From Chloroflexota bacterium (GTDB lineage Bacteria > Chloroflexota > Dehalococcoidia > JACPQD01), in contig JACPQD010000002.1 in NCBI GenBank assembly GCA_016190665.1, positions 1-64,000 of the forward strand: a DNA stretch of 64,000 bases, given 5' to 3'. Position 1 is the first letter of the stretch. Each line of letters starts with the position of its first letter. The notes under the pieces are model-generated. The model searched no databases. It was not told the origin of the DNA and worked only from the letters and a program-made list of their open reading frames with translations. This document shows positions 8,384 to 17,504 of this stretch, one piece after another. A program made the translations under genes and the position numbers.

Positions 8384-8941
8384 TCATGGGTGCTGTTTCC
8401 GCTGGTTGAGGCGGGCGCGGGTCATGCGTTCGCGGAGGCCGCCCTCTCGAACAAAGGTCTCTTCGAGGCTACGGAGTTGCTTTTCCAGCAGATAGCTGGT
8501 GACTCGGATCAGGCCGATAATAACATTGGCGCAAATGGCCTCGTCGGGGCTCTCGATGCCTTTCCTGAAGGTGTCGTACGTAGCTCCCGGAATTCGGTTC
8601 AGGTCGCGGAGCCGTTGCGCATACGGGTGGCTCGCATCCCATTCGGCCAAGCCGCGCGTGCGCAGGAAGTCGCGGTAGTCCTCCAGAAGTTCTTCCAGAC
8701 TGGCTCTGGCTACGTTGGTCAGCTTGATCTCCGTCTCCTTGGAGGTGCCGGACGCCATGCTGCCCTCGATGATGTTCTGCTTCCCGGACCGCGCTGCCTG
8801 AACCATTTGGTCAACGGTTCGGTCGCGTCTCTCGAAAAAGCGCCCACAGAAGTAGACCGTGGCGTCATAGACGATTTGCGCTTTCCGGTAAGAGAGTAGT
8901 GTCTTGTAGCCGCCGTGCGGAGGAATGAAGCCTTCGGTCAT
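8384..8941 (-). CDS. four-helix-bundle protein (23S rRNA intervening-sequence protein family)
   Basis: 185 residues. The core ARSGKQNIIEGS, then SKETEIKLTNVARASLEEL and EDYRDFL, is the signature of the IVS four-helix-bundle family, here in the longer variant with a C-terminal extension. Its function is unknown. The protein starts at the ATG at 8941, preceded by AAGGAG with 6 bases spacing; the ATG at 8959 has no such site. The gene stands alone between repeat-rich spacers, which is common for this family and suggests a cassette-like mode of spread. Confidence 0.85.
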   Translation of the reverse strand: MTEGFIPPHGGYKTLLSYRKAQIVYDATVYFCGRFFERRDRTVDQMVQAARSGKQNIIEGSMASGTSKETEIKLTNVARASLEELLEDYRDFLRTRGLAEWDASHPYAQRLRDLNRIPGATYDTFRKGIESPDEAICANVIIGLIRVTSYLLEKQLRSLEETFVREGGLRERMTRARLNQRKQHP

Positions 8942-9287
8942 GGCAGGCTCCTTTGCCAATTGGACAAAAAGGAATGCAAGGATAAGCGCGGCGTCGCTTC
9001 AGACACCTCTTCCATCCATGTTGTCCTTGTCGTCACTGTTGTCATCCAGAGCTCGCAACTCTCCGCGGAAAGCTACCTCTGTTCACGGGTGAACGCCTCT
9101 CGTGAGTCACGTGGAGCATTATATGAGGCTCAGCCGTGGCTGTCAATGCGATTAAGCTGGGAGTGAGACGCCGAAAAGGGATGGCCACCAGAGAAGGTTG
9201 ACTGGCTCGGGGGCAGTGGACTAGCATGGTTATAGGGTAGAATAGCGGAGCCCTGGTCCCGAGCGGAGAAGAGGAGGCCTTCCCGAC
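8942..9287. other. spacer with a possible promoter for the ABC exporter
   Basis: No gene is seen. TTGACT (9198-9203) and TAGCAT (9222-9227) are 18 bases apart and face the exporter gene. The rest consists of short CTTGTC/TTGTCATCC-type words. Confidence 0.35.
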
Positions 9288-11264
9288 ATGATGAATCATG
9301 GAAGTGGCTGGTGGTCGTTTCTGCGATTCGATGAGAAGCAGGATAACCCCCGGATCAACCGCGCCTTGATTCTGCGTGTCGCTCGCTACGGCTGGCCATA
9401 CCGGTACTCTCTCCTCTTGATGCTGGCCACCATTCTTGTCGCCGCATTGTTCTCGCTGGTCCCCCCGCTACTCTACCGCACGCTGATCGACGAGGCCTTA
9501 CCCAACCGCGATTTCGGACAGTTGAATCTTCTGGCCGTCGGCATGATTGGAATTCCCTTGCTCGGGGGACTGGTTGCCGTGCTCCAGCGGTACTTGAGCG
9601 CCAGCATCGGGGAAGGAGTGATCTGCGACCTGAGGAAGGCCCTTTTTGAGCACATGCAGATGATGTCGCTGCGTTTCTTCACCCAAACGCGCACCGGGGA
9701 ACTGATGTCGCGCTTGAACAGCGATGTCGTCGGCGCGCAGCAGGCGCTCACCAGCACGCTCGTAAACACTGTCTCCAATGCGGTCACTCTGGTGCTCACG
9801 CTGGTCGTAATGCTCTCCCTGGAGTGGCGGCTGACCCTGGCAAGCATCGCTATCTTGCCCCTCTTCATCCTTCCGGTTCGCCGGGTGGGGCGCATTCTGC
9901 GCCGGATCACCCGCGAGCAGTTCAATCTGAACGCGCAGATGAACGCCCTGATGAACGAGACGCTCAACGTCAGCGGCGCCCTTCTGGTAAAGCTCTTTGG
10001 GCGCGGCGCTGATGAGAATAGGCGGTTTGCCCGGCGAGCTGCCGCGGTGCGGGATGTCGGGATACGGCAAGCTCTCATCGGCCGGTGGTTCTTCCTCGGC
10101 CTGAGCGTGGCCAGCGCCGTGGGCACGGCGATCGTGTTCTGGCTTGGGGCCTACCTCGTGCTCAGCGGCGAGTTCACCGTCGGGACCATCGTCGCCTTCA
10201 GCGCCTATCTGGCCCAACTGTATGGGCCGCTCTCCAGCTTGACCAATGCACGCGTCGAGTTCGCCACCTCGATGGTCAGCTTCGAGCGCGTTTTCGAAGT
10301 GCTTGATATGCCACTCGATATCACAGACCAGCCTGGCGCGCGAGCGCTGTCGAAGGTCGAGGGCGGTGTCCGCTTCGAGGACGTCTCCTTCAGCTATTGT
10401 GAGATCAACCCCGGCGAAGGCGGAGGCCCTCCCCTGCTTAGCGAGGTAAGCCGCGTCCAATGGCACGGACATGGCATCGCTTTCCCCGATTTGCTGCCGA
10501 GCAAGACCACGGTCGATGAGAGCAGCAGTGATGAGGCGATCGCGTGTGGTGATGAGCAACCGCGCTGGGGCCTGGACCACGTAAGCTTCGAGATCAAACC
10601 TGGCCGACTGGCCGCGCTGGTCGGGCCGAGCGGCGCCGGCAAAACGACGGTATCCTATCTCCTGCCCAGGCTGTACGATCCGATGGAGGGCAGGATCTTG
10701 ATCGACGGGCACGATTTGCGGGACATCACCTTGTCCTCACTGGCGGCGCACATCGGCATGGTGACTCAGGAGACCTATCTCTTCAACGACAGCGTCCGCG
10801 CGAATCTCCTCTACGCGAAGCCCGGGGCCACGCCAGAGGAACTGGTGGCCGCCTGCCGGACGGCAAACATTCACGACTTCATCGCTGGGCTGCCGCAAGG
10901 GTACGATACGATCGTCGGTGAGCGGGGTTACCGCCTCTCGGGCGGCGAGAAGCAGCGCGTCGCCATCGCCCGCGTGGTGCTCAAGAACCCACGCATTCTC
11001 GTCCTGGACGAGGCTACCTCCCACCTGGATTCCCAATCGGAGGCGCTGATCCAAAGCGCCCTGGAACGGGTAATGAAAGAGCGGACAAGCCTGGTGATCG
11101 CCCACCGTTTGAGCACGATTCTGCGCGCGGACGTTATTCTTGTCCTGAAGGACGGGAGGCTGGTAGAGCAGGGATCGCACAGCGAACTCCTTGCCCGGGG
11201 CGGTCTGTACGCTGCCCTTTACCACACCCAGTTTCGCACCGAACCCGAGGCATCGCTTCACTGA
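9288..11264 (+). CDS. ABC exporter, fused membrane and ATPase domains
   Basis: 658 residues: six transmembrane helices (about 35-330) followed by a nucleotide-binding domain. Walker A GPSGAGKTT is at about 445, the LSGGEKQR signature at about 550, Walker B ILVLDEAT just after, and the H-loop AHRLST. It is a half-transporter that would work as a homodimer exporting lipids, peptides or drugs. Unusually, about 50 residues (roughly 372-425, rich in Gly, Pro and acidic residues) are inserted between the A-loop strand VSFSY and the strand HVSFEIKPG, which normally adjoin. The start has GAGGAGG 10 bases upstream; an ATG one codon later is equally possible. Confidence 0.92.
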   Translation: MMNHGSGWWSFLRFDEKQDNPRINRALILRVARYGWPYRYSLLLMLATILVAALFSLVPPLLYRTLIDEALPNRDFGQLNLLAVGMIGIPLLGGLVAVLQRYLSASIGEGVICDLRKALFEHMQMMSLRFFTQTRTGELMSRLNSDVVGAQQALTSTLVNTVSNAVTLVLTLVVMLSLEWRLTLASIAILPLFILPVRRVGRILRRITREQFNLNAQMNALMNETLNVSGALLVKLFGRGADENRRFARRAAAVRDVGIRQALIGRWFFLGLSVASAVGTAIVFWLGAYLVLSGEFTVGTIVAFSAYLAQLYGPLSSLTNARVEFATSMVSFERVFEVLDMPLDITDQPGARALSKVEGGVRFEDVSFSYCEINPGEGGGPPLLSEVSRVQWHGHGIAFPDLLPSKTTVDESSSDEAIACGDEQPRWGLDHVSFEIKPGRLAALVGPSGAGKTTVSYLLPRLYDPMEGRILIDGHDLRDITLSSLAAHIGMVTQETYLFNDSVRANLLYAKPGATPEELVAACRTANIHDFIAGLPQGYDTIVGERGYRLSGGEKQRVAIARVVLKNPRILVLDEATSHLDSQSEALIQSALERVMKERTSLVIAHRLSTILRADVILVLKDGRLVEQGSHSELLARGGLYAALYHTQFRTEPEASLH

Positions 11265-11481
11265 CTGTTGTCGGTTGATTCATTGCTACGCGCTGTTATG
11301 CCCCGCGATTGTCCATCAGCCAGGCTGCGGCCGCTTGCCATTTCAGCGGCGCGGGCAGGTCCGGTTGGGGTGGGATCGCGCATCACGCCGAGTGAGTTGT
11401 GGGATCGGCGTCGCCAGCGAATCATTTATCAGTTGCCGAAGTATCTCTTGCGTTGTCCTTGTCTAAAGGAGATCATGACCC
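11265..11481. other. spacer between convergent genes
   Basis: I see no gene or promoter here. Open frames crossing it have no ribosome site matched to a conserved protein. The inverted repeat at 11482-11510 lies at its far end. Confidence 0.5.
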
Positions 11482-11510
11482 ATATTTGTCCTGATGGCAA
11501 GGACAAATAT
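11482..11510. repeat. 11-bp perfect inverted repeat between convergent genes
   Basis: ATATTTGTCCT and AGGACAAATAT are separated by 7 bases. The ABC exporter ends upstream and the minus-strand VOC gene ends at 11590, so a bidirectional transcription stop is the simplest reading, although a long T run is lacking. Confidence 0.5.
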
Positions 11511-11589
11511 CCTCGGCATCCTCGGTGCAATGCGTGGAGGGCCTCTGGACGGGGTTCTGGTTCTTGCTTCGACAGAACGCTCGGGCAGC

Positions 11590-12468
11590 CTACTTGGGAT
11601 CTCCCGAGCGCAACTCCCGCACATAGCCGTCGGGATCAAGCAGGTAGGCCATCGTGACACCGGGACCTTCCTCCTCCAGGTGTACCGGCGGGGAGACAAA
11701 AGTGACGCCCTTTCCAGAGAGCTCTCCGTAAGCCCGCCGAATATCGTCCACCTCGAAGGCGACACAACAGCAGCCAACGTCGCATAGCCTGATTTCGTTC
11801 TTCTTGTTGCCTTTCGGGCGCATGAAATACTGAAACTCGATGGCCTCGTCGCCCACGAGGAGGTCGCTTTCCCTTTCGAGCACGTCAGGAAGGGCCATCG
11901 CTTCCGAAATCCCCGGTCCCGTAATGTCGCGGATCCTGCCTGTCTTCATGCCCAGCACATCGCGATAGAAGGCCATCGCCTTGGCCTCGTCGCCGACCAG
12001 GTGGGAGTGATGATAGGTGCCTACGCCGTCGCCGCCAGCCAGGCTCAACTGCAGGATAATGCCATCAGGATCGAGCATATAGGTGAAGTATCTATCCGGA
12101 CGCGCCACCGGGTTCGCCCGCACCGGCTGCGACATGAATTTCACGCCTTTCGCCAGTAGTTCCTCGTATGCCTTGTGAACGTTCTCCACCTGTACGGTCA
12201 AGTGAGAAGCGCCAGCGTCGTTAATCCTGATCTTGAGCTTCTTGTTTCCCTGGGGAGACAGGAATTCGGTGAGCTTCAGAAGACGACCTTGATTCCTTAG
12301 AAGTGCCACCCTTATGTGCGCTCCGGAGTACCCGGTCGCTCGTTCAAGGTCTTCGCCAGCCACTTGGTAGGTCTTTTCGAGGGGCATGTGCAGAAGGTCG
12401 CGATAGAAGGCGACGGACCTGTCCAGGTCGGCAACCGTCAGCCCGTGGTAGGCAAAACGGGTGAGCAT
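11590..12468 (-). CDS. VOC superfamily protein with two glyoxalase/dioxygenase-like domains
   Basis: 292 residues. Two tandem VOC units: residues 1-140 (YHGLTVADLDRSVAFYRDLL to LDPDGIILQL) and about 150-290 (HHSHLVGDEAKAMAFYRDVL to LDPDGYVREL). The family includes lyases, epimerases and ring-cleaving dioxygenases that bind a metal through His and Glu. The terminal Glu is present in the second unit (VREL) but is Gln in the first (ILQL), so only one site may hold a metal in the usual way. The substrate cannot be read. The ATG at 12468 has GGAGG 6 bases upstream. It is monocistronic. Confidence 0.85.
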   Translation of the reverse strand: MLTRFAYHGLTVADLDRSVAFYRDLLHMPLEKTYQVAGEDLERATGYSGAHIRVALLRNQGRLLKLTEFLSPQGNKKLKIRINDAGASHLTVQVENVHKAYEELLAKGVKFMSQPVRANPVARPDRYFTYMLDPDGIILQLSLAGGDGVGTYHHSHLVGDEAKAMAFYRDVLGMKTGRIRDITGPGISEAMALPDVLERESDLLVGDEAIEFQYFMRPKGNKKNEIRLCDVGCCCVAFEVDDIRRAYGELSGKGVTFVSPPVHLEEEGPGVTMAYLLDPDGYVRELRSGDPK

Positions 12469-12525
12469 AAGCTTTCCTCCCTGTTGGTACGAAAATAGGA
12501 TGTTTAGCTACGGGGCACTCGGGAC

Positions 12526-12669
12526 ATGATGGATTCGCACATGTGTGGCAAGGCCGCAGCCTGCGCCAATCTGAAGGATCTGGTGGTGTCCGGGTACGCG
12601 GCCTATTTCATCGAGCTTCCCAGAGAAGTCCAGGACCAGATCATCAGCCGCACTTCACATCGCGTGTAA
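12526..12669 (+). CDS. possible 47-residue protein, unknown
   Basis: An uninterrupted ATG-to-TAA frame of 48 codons, divergent from the VOC gene. The protein reads MMDSHMCGKAAACANL, a hydrophobic GYAAYFIELP segment and REVQDQIISRTSHRV. Codon third positions are mostly G or C, like the surrounding genes. Only a weak GGGAC lies before the start, and I know no family that matches. It could be a real small protein or chance. Confidence 0.3.
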   Translation: MMDSHMCGKAAACANLKDLVVSGYAAYFIELPREVQDQIISRTSHRV

Positions 12670-12913
12670 GCCGCGCCTTAATTGCCGATTGTTGACTGTT
12701 GATTGCAGATTGAGGCTTGGTGATTGAGGGACCGCTGGCCAATCAAAAATCCCAGCTAGGCGCATGAAGTCCTCCGGACGCCCATCAAGTGCCCGCTCTT
12801 GCCGCCGCCATCATAGACCCACACGTCCTTTTCGTCAAGACCCCTGTCTCACCTGAGTTAGCGACGAACGCACCTTCACGTCGATATCTAGGATGGACAG
12901 AACTGAAATTATC

Positions 12914-13053
12914 TCATCCTGTGAATCCTGCCCATCCATGTGAATAGCGCCTTGCCCAAGGGCCAGGAGACGATTTCAAACATGGATAAACAGGACACGC
13001 AGGATTCTCTATTCCGCTTTTCATCCTGTTCATCCTGCGCATCCATGTGAATA
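12914..13053. repeat. imperfect 33-bp direct repeat, ATCCTG-rich
   Basis: Copies at 12914-12946 and 13021-13053 share TCATCCTG at the start and CATCCATGTGAATA at the end, and differ at a few central bases. A reverse-oriented partial copy (CATGGATAAACAGGACACGCAGGAT) lies between them. The rest of the spacer (12670-13079) holds short GATTGTTGATTGCAG-type words and no gene. Confidence 0.6.
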
Positions 13054-13079
13054 AAGGGGCCATGGTGGCAACGTCATGC

Positions 13080-14501
13080 CTATTCGTAATAGTCCTTCAG
13101 TTTCCTGCTGCGGGTCGGGTGGCGCAACTTGCGCAGGGCCTTGGCCTCGATCTGGCGGATACGCTCCCGAGTTACCTGGAACTCCTTGCCCACCTCTTCA
13201 AGGGTCCGGCTCTTCCCGTCCTCCAGGCCAAACCTCAGGACCACGACTCGCCTCTCCCTGTCGCTCAGCGACAAGAGGGTCTCCTCCAACTGTTCCTTCA
13301 ACAACTGGTGTGACGCCGCCTCTACCGGCGGCAGGGTGGTCGAGTCCTCGATGAAATCGGCCAGATGGCTATCTTGTTCCGTGCCGATCGGAGTCTCCAG
13401 GGAGATGGGTTGCAGGGAAGCCTTGATGATCTCTCGCACCTTCTCGGGAGCGACGTCCATGCCTCTACCTATTTCCTCACTGGTGGGCTCCCGGCCGTAC
13501 TCCTGCAAGAGGCGCCGGCTGGTCCGCACCAGCTTGTTAATGCTCTCTGCCATGTGCACCGGTACACGAATGGTGTGAGACTGATCGGCGATGGCTCTGG
13601 TAATGCCCTGCCTGATCCACCAGGTAGCGTAGGTGCTGAACTTATAACCCCGCCGGTACTCAAACTTCGCCACGGCCCGAATAAGGCCGATGTTCCCCTC
13701 TTGAATCAGGTCAAGAAGTGACATACCGCGCCCGATGTGCTTCTTCGCCACGCTCACAACCAATCTCAGGTTGGCCTCTGTGAGGTGGCGCTCTGCCTTT
13801 CTTGCCCCTTCCATGATATTGTCGAAGAATGCGAGAAACGAAGACTCATGCCCACGGAGGGATTCTACAAAGGCCGGCTGAGTGATGAGCACGGCCACAT
13901 CTGCTGGAGATCCCCTGTCTTCAACCATGGCTATGAGGTCGGGTGGGAGCAGGCGGCTGGCAACGGAAAGGCAAACGATGCTCTCCCCGGTTTCTGCCGG
14001 GTCTCTGGCAGTCTTCCCGGCTATGGTATCTATTAACTCTGGGGCAATCTCGCCATCGATGGCAACGCGGAGCAGGGGGTCGGAGAACCTCTCAGCCAGG
14101 CCGGCCCCCGAGGTCAGGCGCAGTTCCTCCACTAAAGCATCAAGACTGGCGCCGGCGTCGGCGAGCTGGCCGAGGATGACCAGCGCGATATCCGCGGCGC
14201 GGGGCGGCTCCCCCAGATGGGCCAACCACAGGCTGGCAATTCTCTTGAGATGCGCCCCCTCTTCAATCTCCCGCGCAAGGCTCTTCTCAACTTGAGCGCT
14301 AAGCAGGCGCACGCGACCGATGTCCCTGAGGTACATGCGCACCGGGTCGTCATCCGCGTCCAGGCCAGGATCAGGTCCCAGCGTTACTTCTTGCCGTGGC
14401 TCCGTCGACAACTCCACGAGGTAAGCCGGCGTTGCGTGTTCCTCTTCTCGCAGACACGGAAGTCCATCCACACCCTCTGCCCCCTCCGATTGCAATCTCA
14501 T
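13080..14501 (-). CDS. RNA polymerase sigma factor, RpoD/SigA group
   Basis: 473 residues. Region 1.2 ([16 protein letters not shown]), a non-conserved spacer of over 130 residues, region 2 ([52 protein letters not shown]), region 3 ([14 protein letters not shown]) and region 4 with the -35 reading helix ([17 protein letters not shown]). This is the architecture of a primary or closely related group 2 sigma factor. The start is uncertain: a TTG at 14525, a GTG at 14507 and the ATG at 14501 are in frame; AAGGTGAGC directly precedes the ATG, which I prefer. Many consensus TTGACA/TATAAT-like promoters in this window fit this specificity. Confidence 0.93.
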   Translation of the reverse strand: MRLQSEGAEGVDGLPCLREEEHATPAYLVELSTEPRQEVTLGPDPGLDADDDPVRMYLRDIGRVRLLSAQVEKSLAREIEEGAHLKRIASLWLAHLGEPPRAADIALVILGQLADAGASLDALVEELRLTSGAGLAERFSDPLLRVAIDGEIAPELIDTIAGKTARDPAETGESIVCLSVASRLLPPDLIAMVEDRGSPADVAVLITQPAFVESLRGHESSFLAFFDNIMEGARKAERHLTEANLRLVVSVAKKHIGRGMSLLDLIQEGNIGLIRAVAKFEYRRGYKFSTYATWWIRQGITRAIADQSHTIRVPVHMAESINKLVRTSRRLLQEYGREPTSEEIGRGMDVAPEKVREIIKASLQPISLETPIGTEQDSHLADFIEDSTTLPPVEAASHQLLKEQLEETLLSLSDRERRVVVLRFGLEDGKSRTLEEVGKEFQVTRERIRQIEAKALRKLRHPTRSRKLKDYYE

Positions 14502-14793
14502 GCTCACCTTGCTTCCTAACCGCAATGATGGACGAACTGTCAGCCGTCAGCGGTCAGCCCGCTGAAAGCTGAGCGCTGAAAGCGCTCTGAAATGATGAAT
14601 GATGACCCCGCGCGATTGGGGCGCTTGGGGACATTGCAGAGGCTTAGCGCACCTGTTGGTCAATGCGACGGAGACAGCACTACCGAACGGTACGCCGCGT
14701 TGCCACAGCAGATATCACATAAGATGGGGACGTCCAGTGTGGGAGGACGGGGGGCCGTGAGGCCCCCTCCTACCCGATTGTCAGCAGATTGCG

Positions 14794-14976
14794 CTAGCGG
14801 GCGCGCTTGCGACGCCGGGCTGCTCGCGCAGCGGCCAGTTTCGCCTTCTCCGCCTTCGTGCGGAAGAATCGTCGATCCTTCAACTCCCTCAGAATGCCAG
14901 AACGCGCCATCAAGGTACTGAACCGTTTCAGCATACTGTCACAACTCTCGCCGTCTCTCAGGAAGACTTCCGTCAC
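14794..14976 (-). CDS. rpsU: 30S ribosomal protein bS21
   Basis: 60 residues: TEVFLRDGESCDSMLKRF, GILRELKDRRFF and a basic tail ending AARRRKRAR, as in bS21, which helps initiation by binding near the anti-Shine-Dalgarno end of 16S rRNA. The GTG start at 14976 has AGGAG 6 bases upstream; a longer open frame in the same phase overlaps the zinc-ribbon gene and is not real. It lies 43 bases after the zinc-ribbon gene and is probably transcribed with it. Confidence 0.93.
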   Translation of the reverse strand: MTEVFLRDGESCDSMLKRFSTLMARSGILRELKDRRFFRTKAEKAKLAAARAARRRKRAR

Positions 14977-15019
14977 AGGGCACTCCTCTGCAAAGATTGG
15001 GAGACACTTCTGCGCGCCT

Positions 15020-15328
15020 TTAGTAGCGTCGCGAATTCGTGTTCTGCTTGCTGTAGCAGTCGCTGCAGTAGACCGGGCGATCGCCACGGGGCTGGAAGGG
15101 CACCTGGGTGTCCTTGCCACACTGGGCGCAAACAGCCGGGAACATTTCCCTGGGGCCACGCCCGAAACCACCGCCGCCACCGCTCGCGCGACGGGCGTCG
15201 CGGCAAGAGTTGCAGCGCTTGGGCTCGTTGGTGTAGCCTTTCTGCGCGTGGAATTCCTGGTCTTCCGCCGTAAACGTGAAAGACTGGGAGCACTCCACAC
15301 AGGTAAGGGTTCTATCCTGGTAGCTCAT
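15020..15328 (-). CDS. small double zinc-ribbon protein (CxxC-x17-CxxC type)
   Basis: 102 residues. The first ribbon is CVECSQSF with CNSCRDARR; a glycine-rich linker (SGGGGGFGRG) follows; the second is CAQCGKDTQV with YCSDCY. Such proteins are common in Chloroflexota and are thought to bind nucleic acid. The ATG has a strong AAAGGAGG upstream. Because bS21 follows, a role in translation or cold adaptation is plausible but inferred. The promoter at 15432-15460 points at it. Confidence 0.85.
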   Translation of the reverse strand: MSYQDRTLTCVECSQSFTFTAEDQEFHAQKGYTNEPKRCNSCRDARRASGGGGGFGRGPREMFPAVCAQCGKDTQVPFQPRGDRPVYCSDCYSKQNTNSRRY

Positions 15329-15431
15329 TGATAACCTCCTTTCGGTACAGACTCGTTAGCGAAAGCAAGGTCACCGGGCTCCAGAAAGAAGAGGAAGCGA
15401 GGCAAAGCTCTATACATTCACCACTCGATTA

Positions 15432-15460
15432 AGTATACCACTGGTTGTCAATATCTGCAA
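15432..15460 (-). promoter_or_regulatory. promoter of the zinc-ribbon/bS21 unit
   Basis: On the minus strand TTGCAG (15455-15460) and TATACT (15432-15437) are 17 bases apart. It lies in an AT-rich spacer and would give a leader of about 95 bases. Confidence 0.6.
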
Positions 15461-15677
15461 TAATCGTTTTTATCCATTATTGACTTCGTAATTGGCACGC
15501 GTTGTCATTACCATAATCTGAAATGTTTATAGGACGGGGAGGCATTGGGCACGCTCATATGCGGAGCCAGGATGGGACTCAAACGAACCTATCCTGGAAC
15601 AACTGGATTGCCTGAACGCGGCATGCCGGTAGACATCATTGCTGGACGCGGCTTCGATGGACGGGGTTTTCGCTTTC

Positions 15678-15706
15678 TTGACACGCCTTCATCCCTGCTG
15701 TATATT
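15678..15706 (+). promoter_or_regulatory. strong promoter of the UGSC operon
   Basis: A perfect TTGACA (15678-15683), a 17-base spacer and TATATT (15701-15706). Predicted leader is about 115 bases before the ATG at 15826. No other gene lies between. The spacer from 15461 to 15677 shows nothing else. Confidence 0.7.
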
Positions 15707-15825
15707 GGCGCCGGACACCATGACCGGTTCGTTCTTGCCGGCCTGTGTGAGCAGGCAGCGCATGGCCGAACGGAGGAGAGTAAGGGTAGCTCGACCGGTT
15801 CACCCGGAGGAGGACAGGAGGGCAA

Positions 15826-16419
15826 ATGCCGAACTTGGTACAACTGGTGAACCCTGGGGGGGAAGCGAAGGGGGGGTACAACGTTGCCGCCAGGCCCCTG
15901 AATAGTCTGACAGGAAAACGCATAGGGCTTCGGACTGACAGCGCCTGGCGATCCTTCGACTTCCTCGCCTGCAGGCTGCAAGAGTTATTGAGCAAGGAAT
16001 ACCCGGCGAGCGAAGTTGTTGTCTTCCGCAACACACATACAACCGGCGGGCGGGGCGTCGGGTCCGACGCCAGCGCAGAATTCCGGGCTTTTGCGAGGAC
16101 GATCGATGTCGCTATTCTGGGCCTCTGCGCGTGAGGCGGCTGCACGGCGCGGTGTATCCGTGACACGGTTGAGTTGCAGGATATGGGCATTCCCACGACT
16201 ACCCTGGTTACCTCGGAGTTTGTGCCTTTGGCCAACTTTCATGCCAGAGGGCGGGGTTACCCGGAGCTTCCGGTAGTGGTACTACCGCACCCCTTTGAGA
16301 CGCTCCCTGAGGAGGAGATAACCAGGATTGCCGATGCCAGGTTTGCGGAGATCATGGGCAATTTAGTGATTGGCAGGCGTGGCGCCAGTCTCGCCGGACG
16401 GCGGCTGAGGGGACAATGA
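15826..16419 (+). CDS. UGSC-family protein, candidate selenoprotein with in-frame UGA
   Basis: A 197-codon frame interrupted only by TGA at 16132-16134 (codon 103). Before it: LVNPGG, NSLTGKRIGL and IDVAILGLCA; after it: GGCTARCIRDTVELQDMGIP, then TSEFVPLA and LPVVVLPHPF. In the UGSC family, named for a Sec-Gly-Ser-Cys motif described from marine metagenomes, Sec (or Cys in homologues) stands exactly at this place, here U-G-G-C-T. A pseudogene would be unlikely to gain its only stop there, so Sec insertion is the favoured reading. A possible SECIS hairpin follows at 16140-16179. The ATG has an AGGAGGG site. The final TGA overlaps the next start (ATGA). The biochemical role of the family is unknown; a thiol/selenol redox function is inferred. 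If Sec is not inserted, a truncated 102-residue protein results. Confidence 0.72.
16140..16179 (+). promoter_or_regulatory. candidate bacterial SECIS hairpin
   Basis: Directly after the in-frame UGA, CTGCA (16140-16144) can pair with TGCAG (16175-16179). Inside, GTGT (16152-16155) pairs with ACAC (16163-16166) around the loop ATCCGTG. The apical loop lies 22-28 bases after UGA, inside the usual window for SelB recognition. The stem is imperfect. Confidence 0.4.
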
Positions 16420-17504
16420 TGAAAGTGTCGAAAGTCTCCGAGAACCGGATACTGGTCGAAGACTCCATCGAAGCAGTGAATGAATTCGCTCTGCGGCAAG
16501 GGTGGACCGATGGGCTGCCCATTATCCCACCCACCATTGACCGAGTAGAGAAGATGATGGCCGGGGTAGGCAGGTTGCCCGGCGAAGTCGTGGCGGAGAT
16601 ACTTCCCAAATGCGTTCCGGGCACTATCGAGAGACTCGCGGCGAACGCCGTTATGGCCGGGTGCCTTCCTTCGTATTTCCCTGTCGTGGTCGCGGCTGTG
16701 GAAGCCATCGCGGAACCGGAATTCAGCCTTTTCAGAGTGAACTCGACCACCAATTCAGTGGGCGTGATGCTCGTGATAAATGGTCCCATCAGACATGAGA
16801 TAGAAGTCAACTGCGGCTACGGCGTTTTTGGACCCGGCTGGCCGGCGAATGCAACCATTGGACGGGCGATCCGCCTGGTGCAGATCAATGTTGGAGGATC
16901 GGTGCCGGGACTGGTGTCGAAATCCACGCATGGACACCCAGGAAGGTACACGATGTGTATTGGCGAGTACGAAGAGAAGAGTCCCTGGGAGCCGCTGCAC
17001 GCTGAGAGGGGCTGCCAGCGCGGCGACAGCGCGGTGACCGTTTTCCCTGCGGTGGGAAACTTGATGGTTACGGACAAGATTCATACACGGGCCAGGGATA
17101 TTCTGGGCAACATGTTTTCGTTCATAGATTGCGCTGCTACGCATACGCTACGGTATCAGTCTGGCCAGGTGATGCTCGTGCTGAATCCCGACCACGCGAA
17201 GCTCATGGGCGATGAGGGCCTTTCGAAAGAAGATGTCAGGCAGATCGTATATGAAGTGACAAGTCACATCCAGGTGTCTCGCTTTTTGGAGGACGTCCGA
17301 CAGAGGTTCATCGACGAGGGCCGCGTCGTGGATGGGATGATGAAGCTTGCACCACGTGCTGATTACTTCATGATTGTCGTTGCCGGTGGAGAGGGAGGGT
17401 TGCACGCGACTATGGTGCCGGGTTTCGGCGGTTGCATGCCAGTGACAAAGAGGATCGAGAGGCCCGGGACGTCTCCCACCCGGGCTGGAAAGGGGCAGTG
17501 TTAA
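16416..17504 (+). CDS. conserved protein of unknown function, UGSC partner
   Basis: 362 residues. No signal peptide or clear membrane segment. Conserved-looking blocks: WTDGLPIIPPT near residue 30, AANAVMAGCLPSYFPVV, NGPIRHEIEVNCGYGVFGPGW, ATIGRAIRLVQINVGG, and a C-terminal YFMIVVAGGEGG. I do not recognise an enzymatic fold. It is coupled to the UGSC gene by an ATGA overlap, and the lipoprotein gene starts at the very next base after its stop, so the three are surely one unit. A working link with the UGSC protein is inferred; the relic at 62003-62416 seems to carry parts of both. Confidence 0.8.
   Translation: MMKVSKVSENRILVEDSIEAVNEFALRQGWTDGLPIIPPTIDRVEKMMAGVGRLPGEVVAEILPKCVPGTIERLAANAVMAGCLPSYFPVVVAAVEAIAEPEFSLFRVNSTTNSVGVMLVINGPIRHEIEVNCGYGVFGPGWPANATIGRAIRLVQINVGGSVPGLVSKSTHGHPGRYTMCIGEYEEKSPWEPLHAERGCQRGDSAVTVFPAVGNLMVTDKIHTRARDILGNMFSFIDCAATHTLRYQSGQVMLVLNPDHAKLMGDEGLSKEDVRQIVYEVTSHIQVSRFLEDVRQRFIDEGRVVDGMMKLAPRADYFMIVVAGGEGGLHATMVPGFGGCMPVTKRIERPGTSPTRAGKGQC

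Noticed and set aside
15020-15300. Extended frame that merges bS21 with an Arg/Ser-rich N-terminus
   Set aside because: It overlaps the zinc-ribbon gene in another phase; bS21 has its own GTG with AGGAG at 14976.
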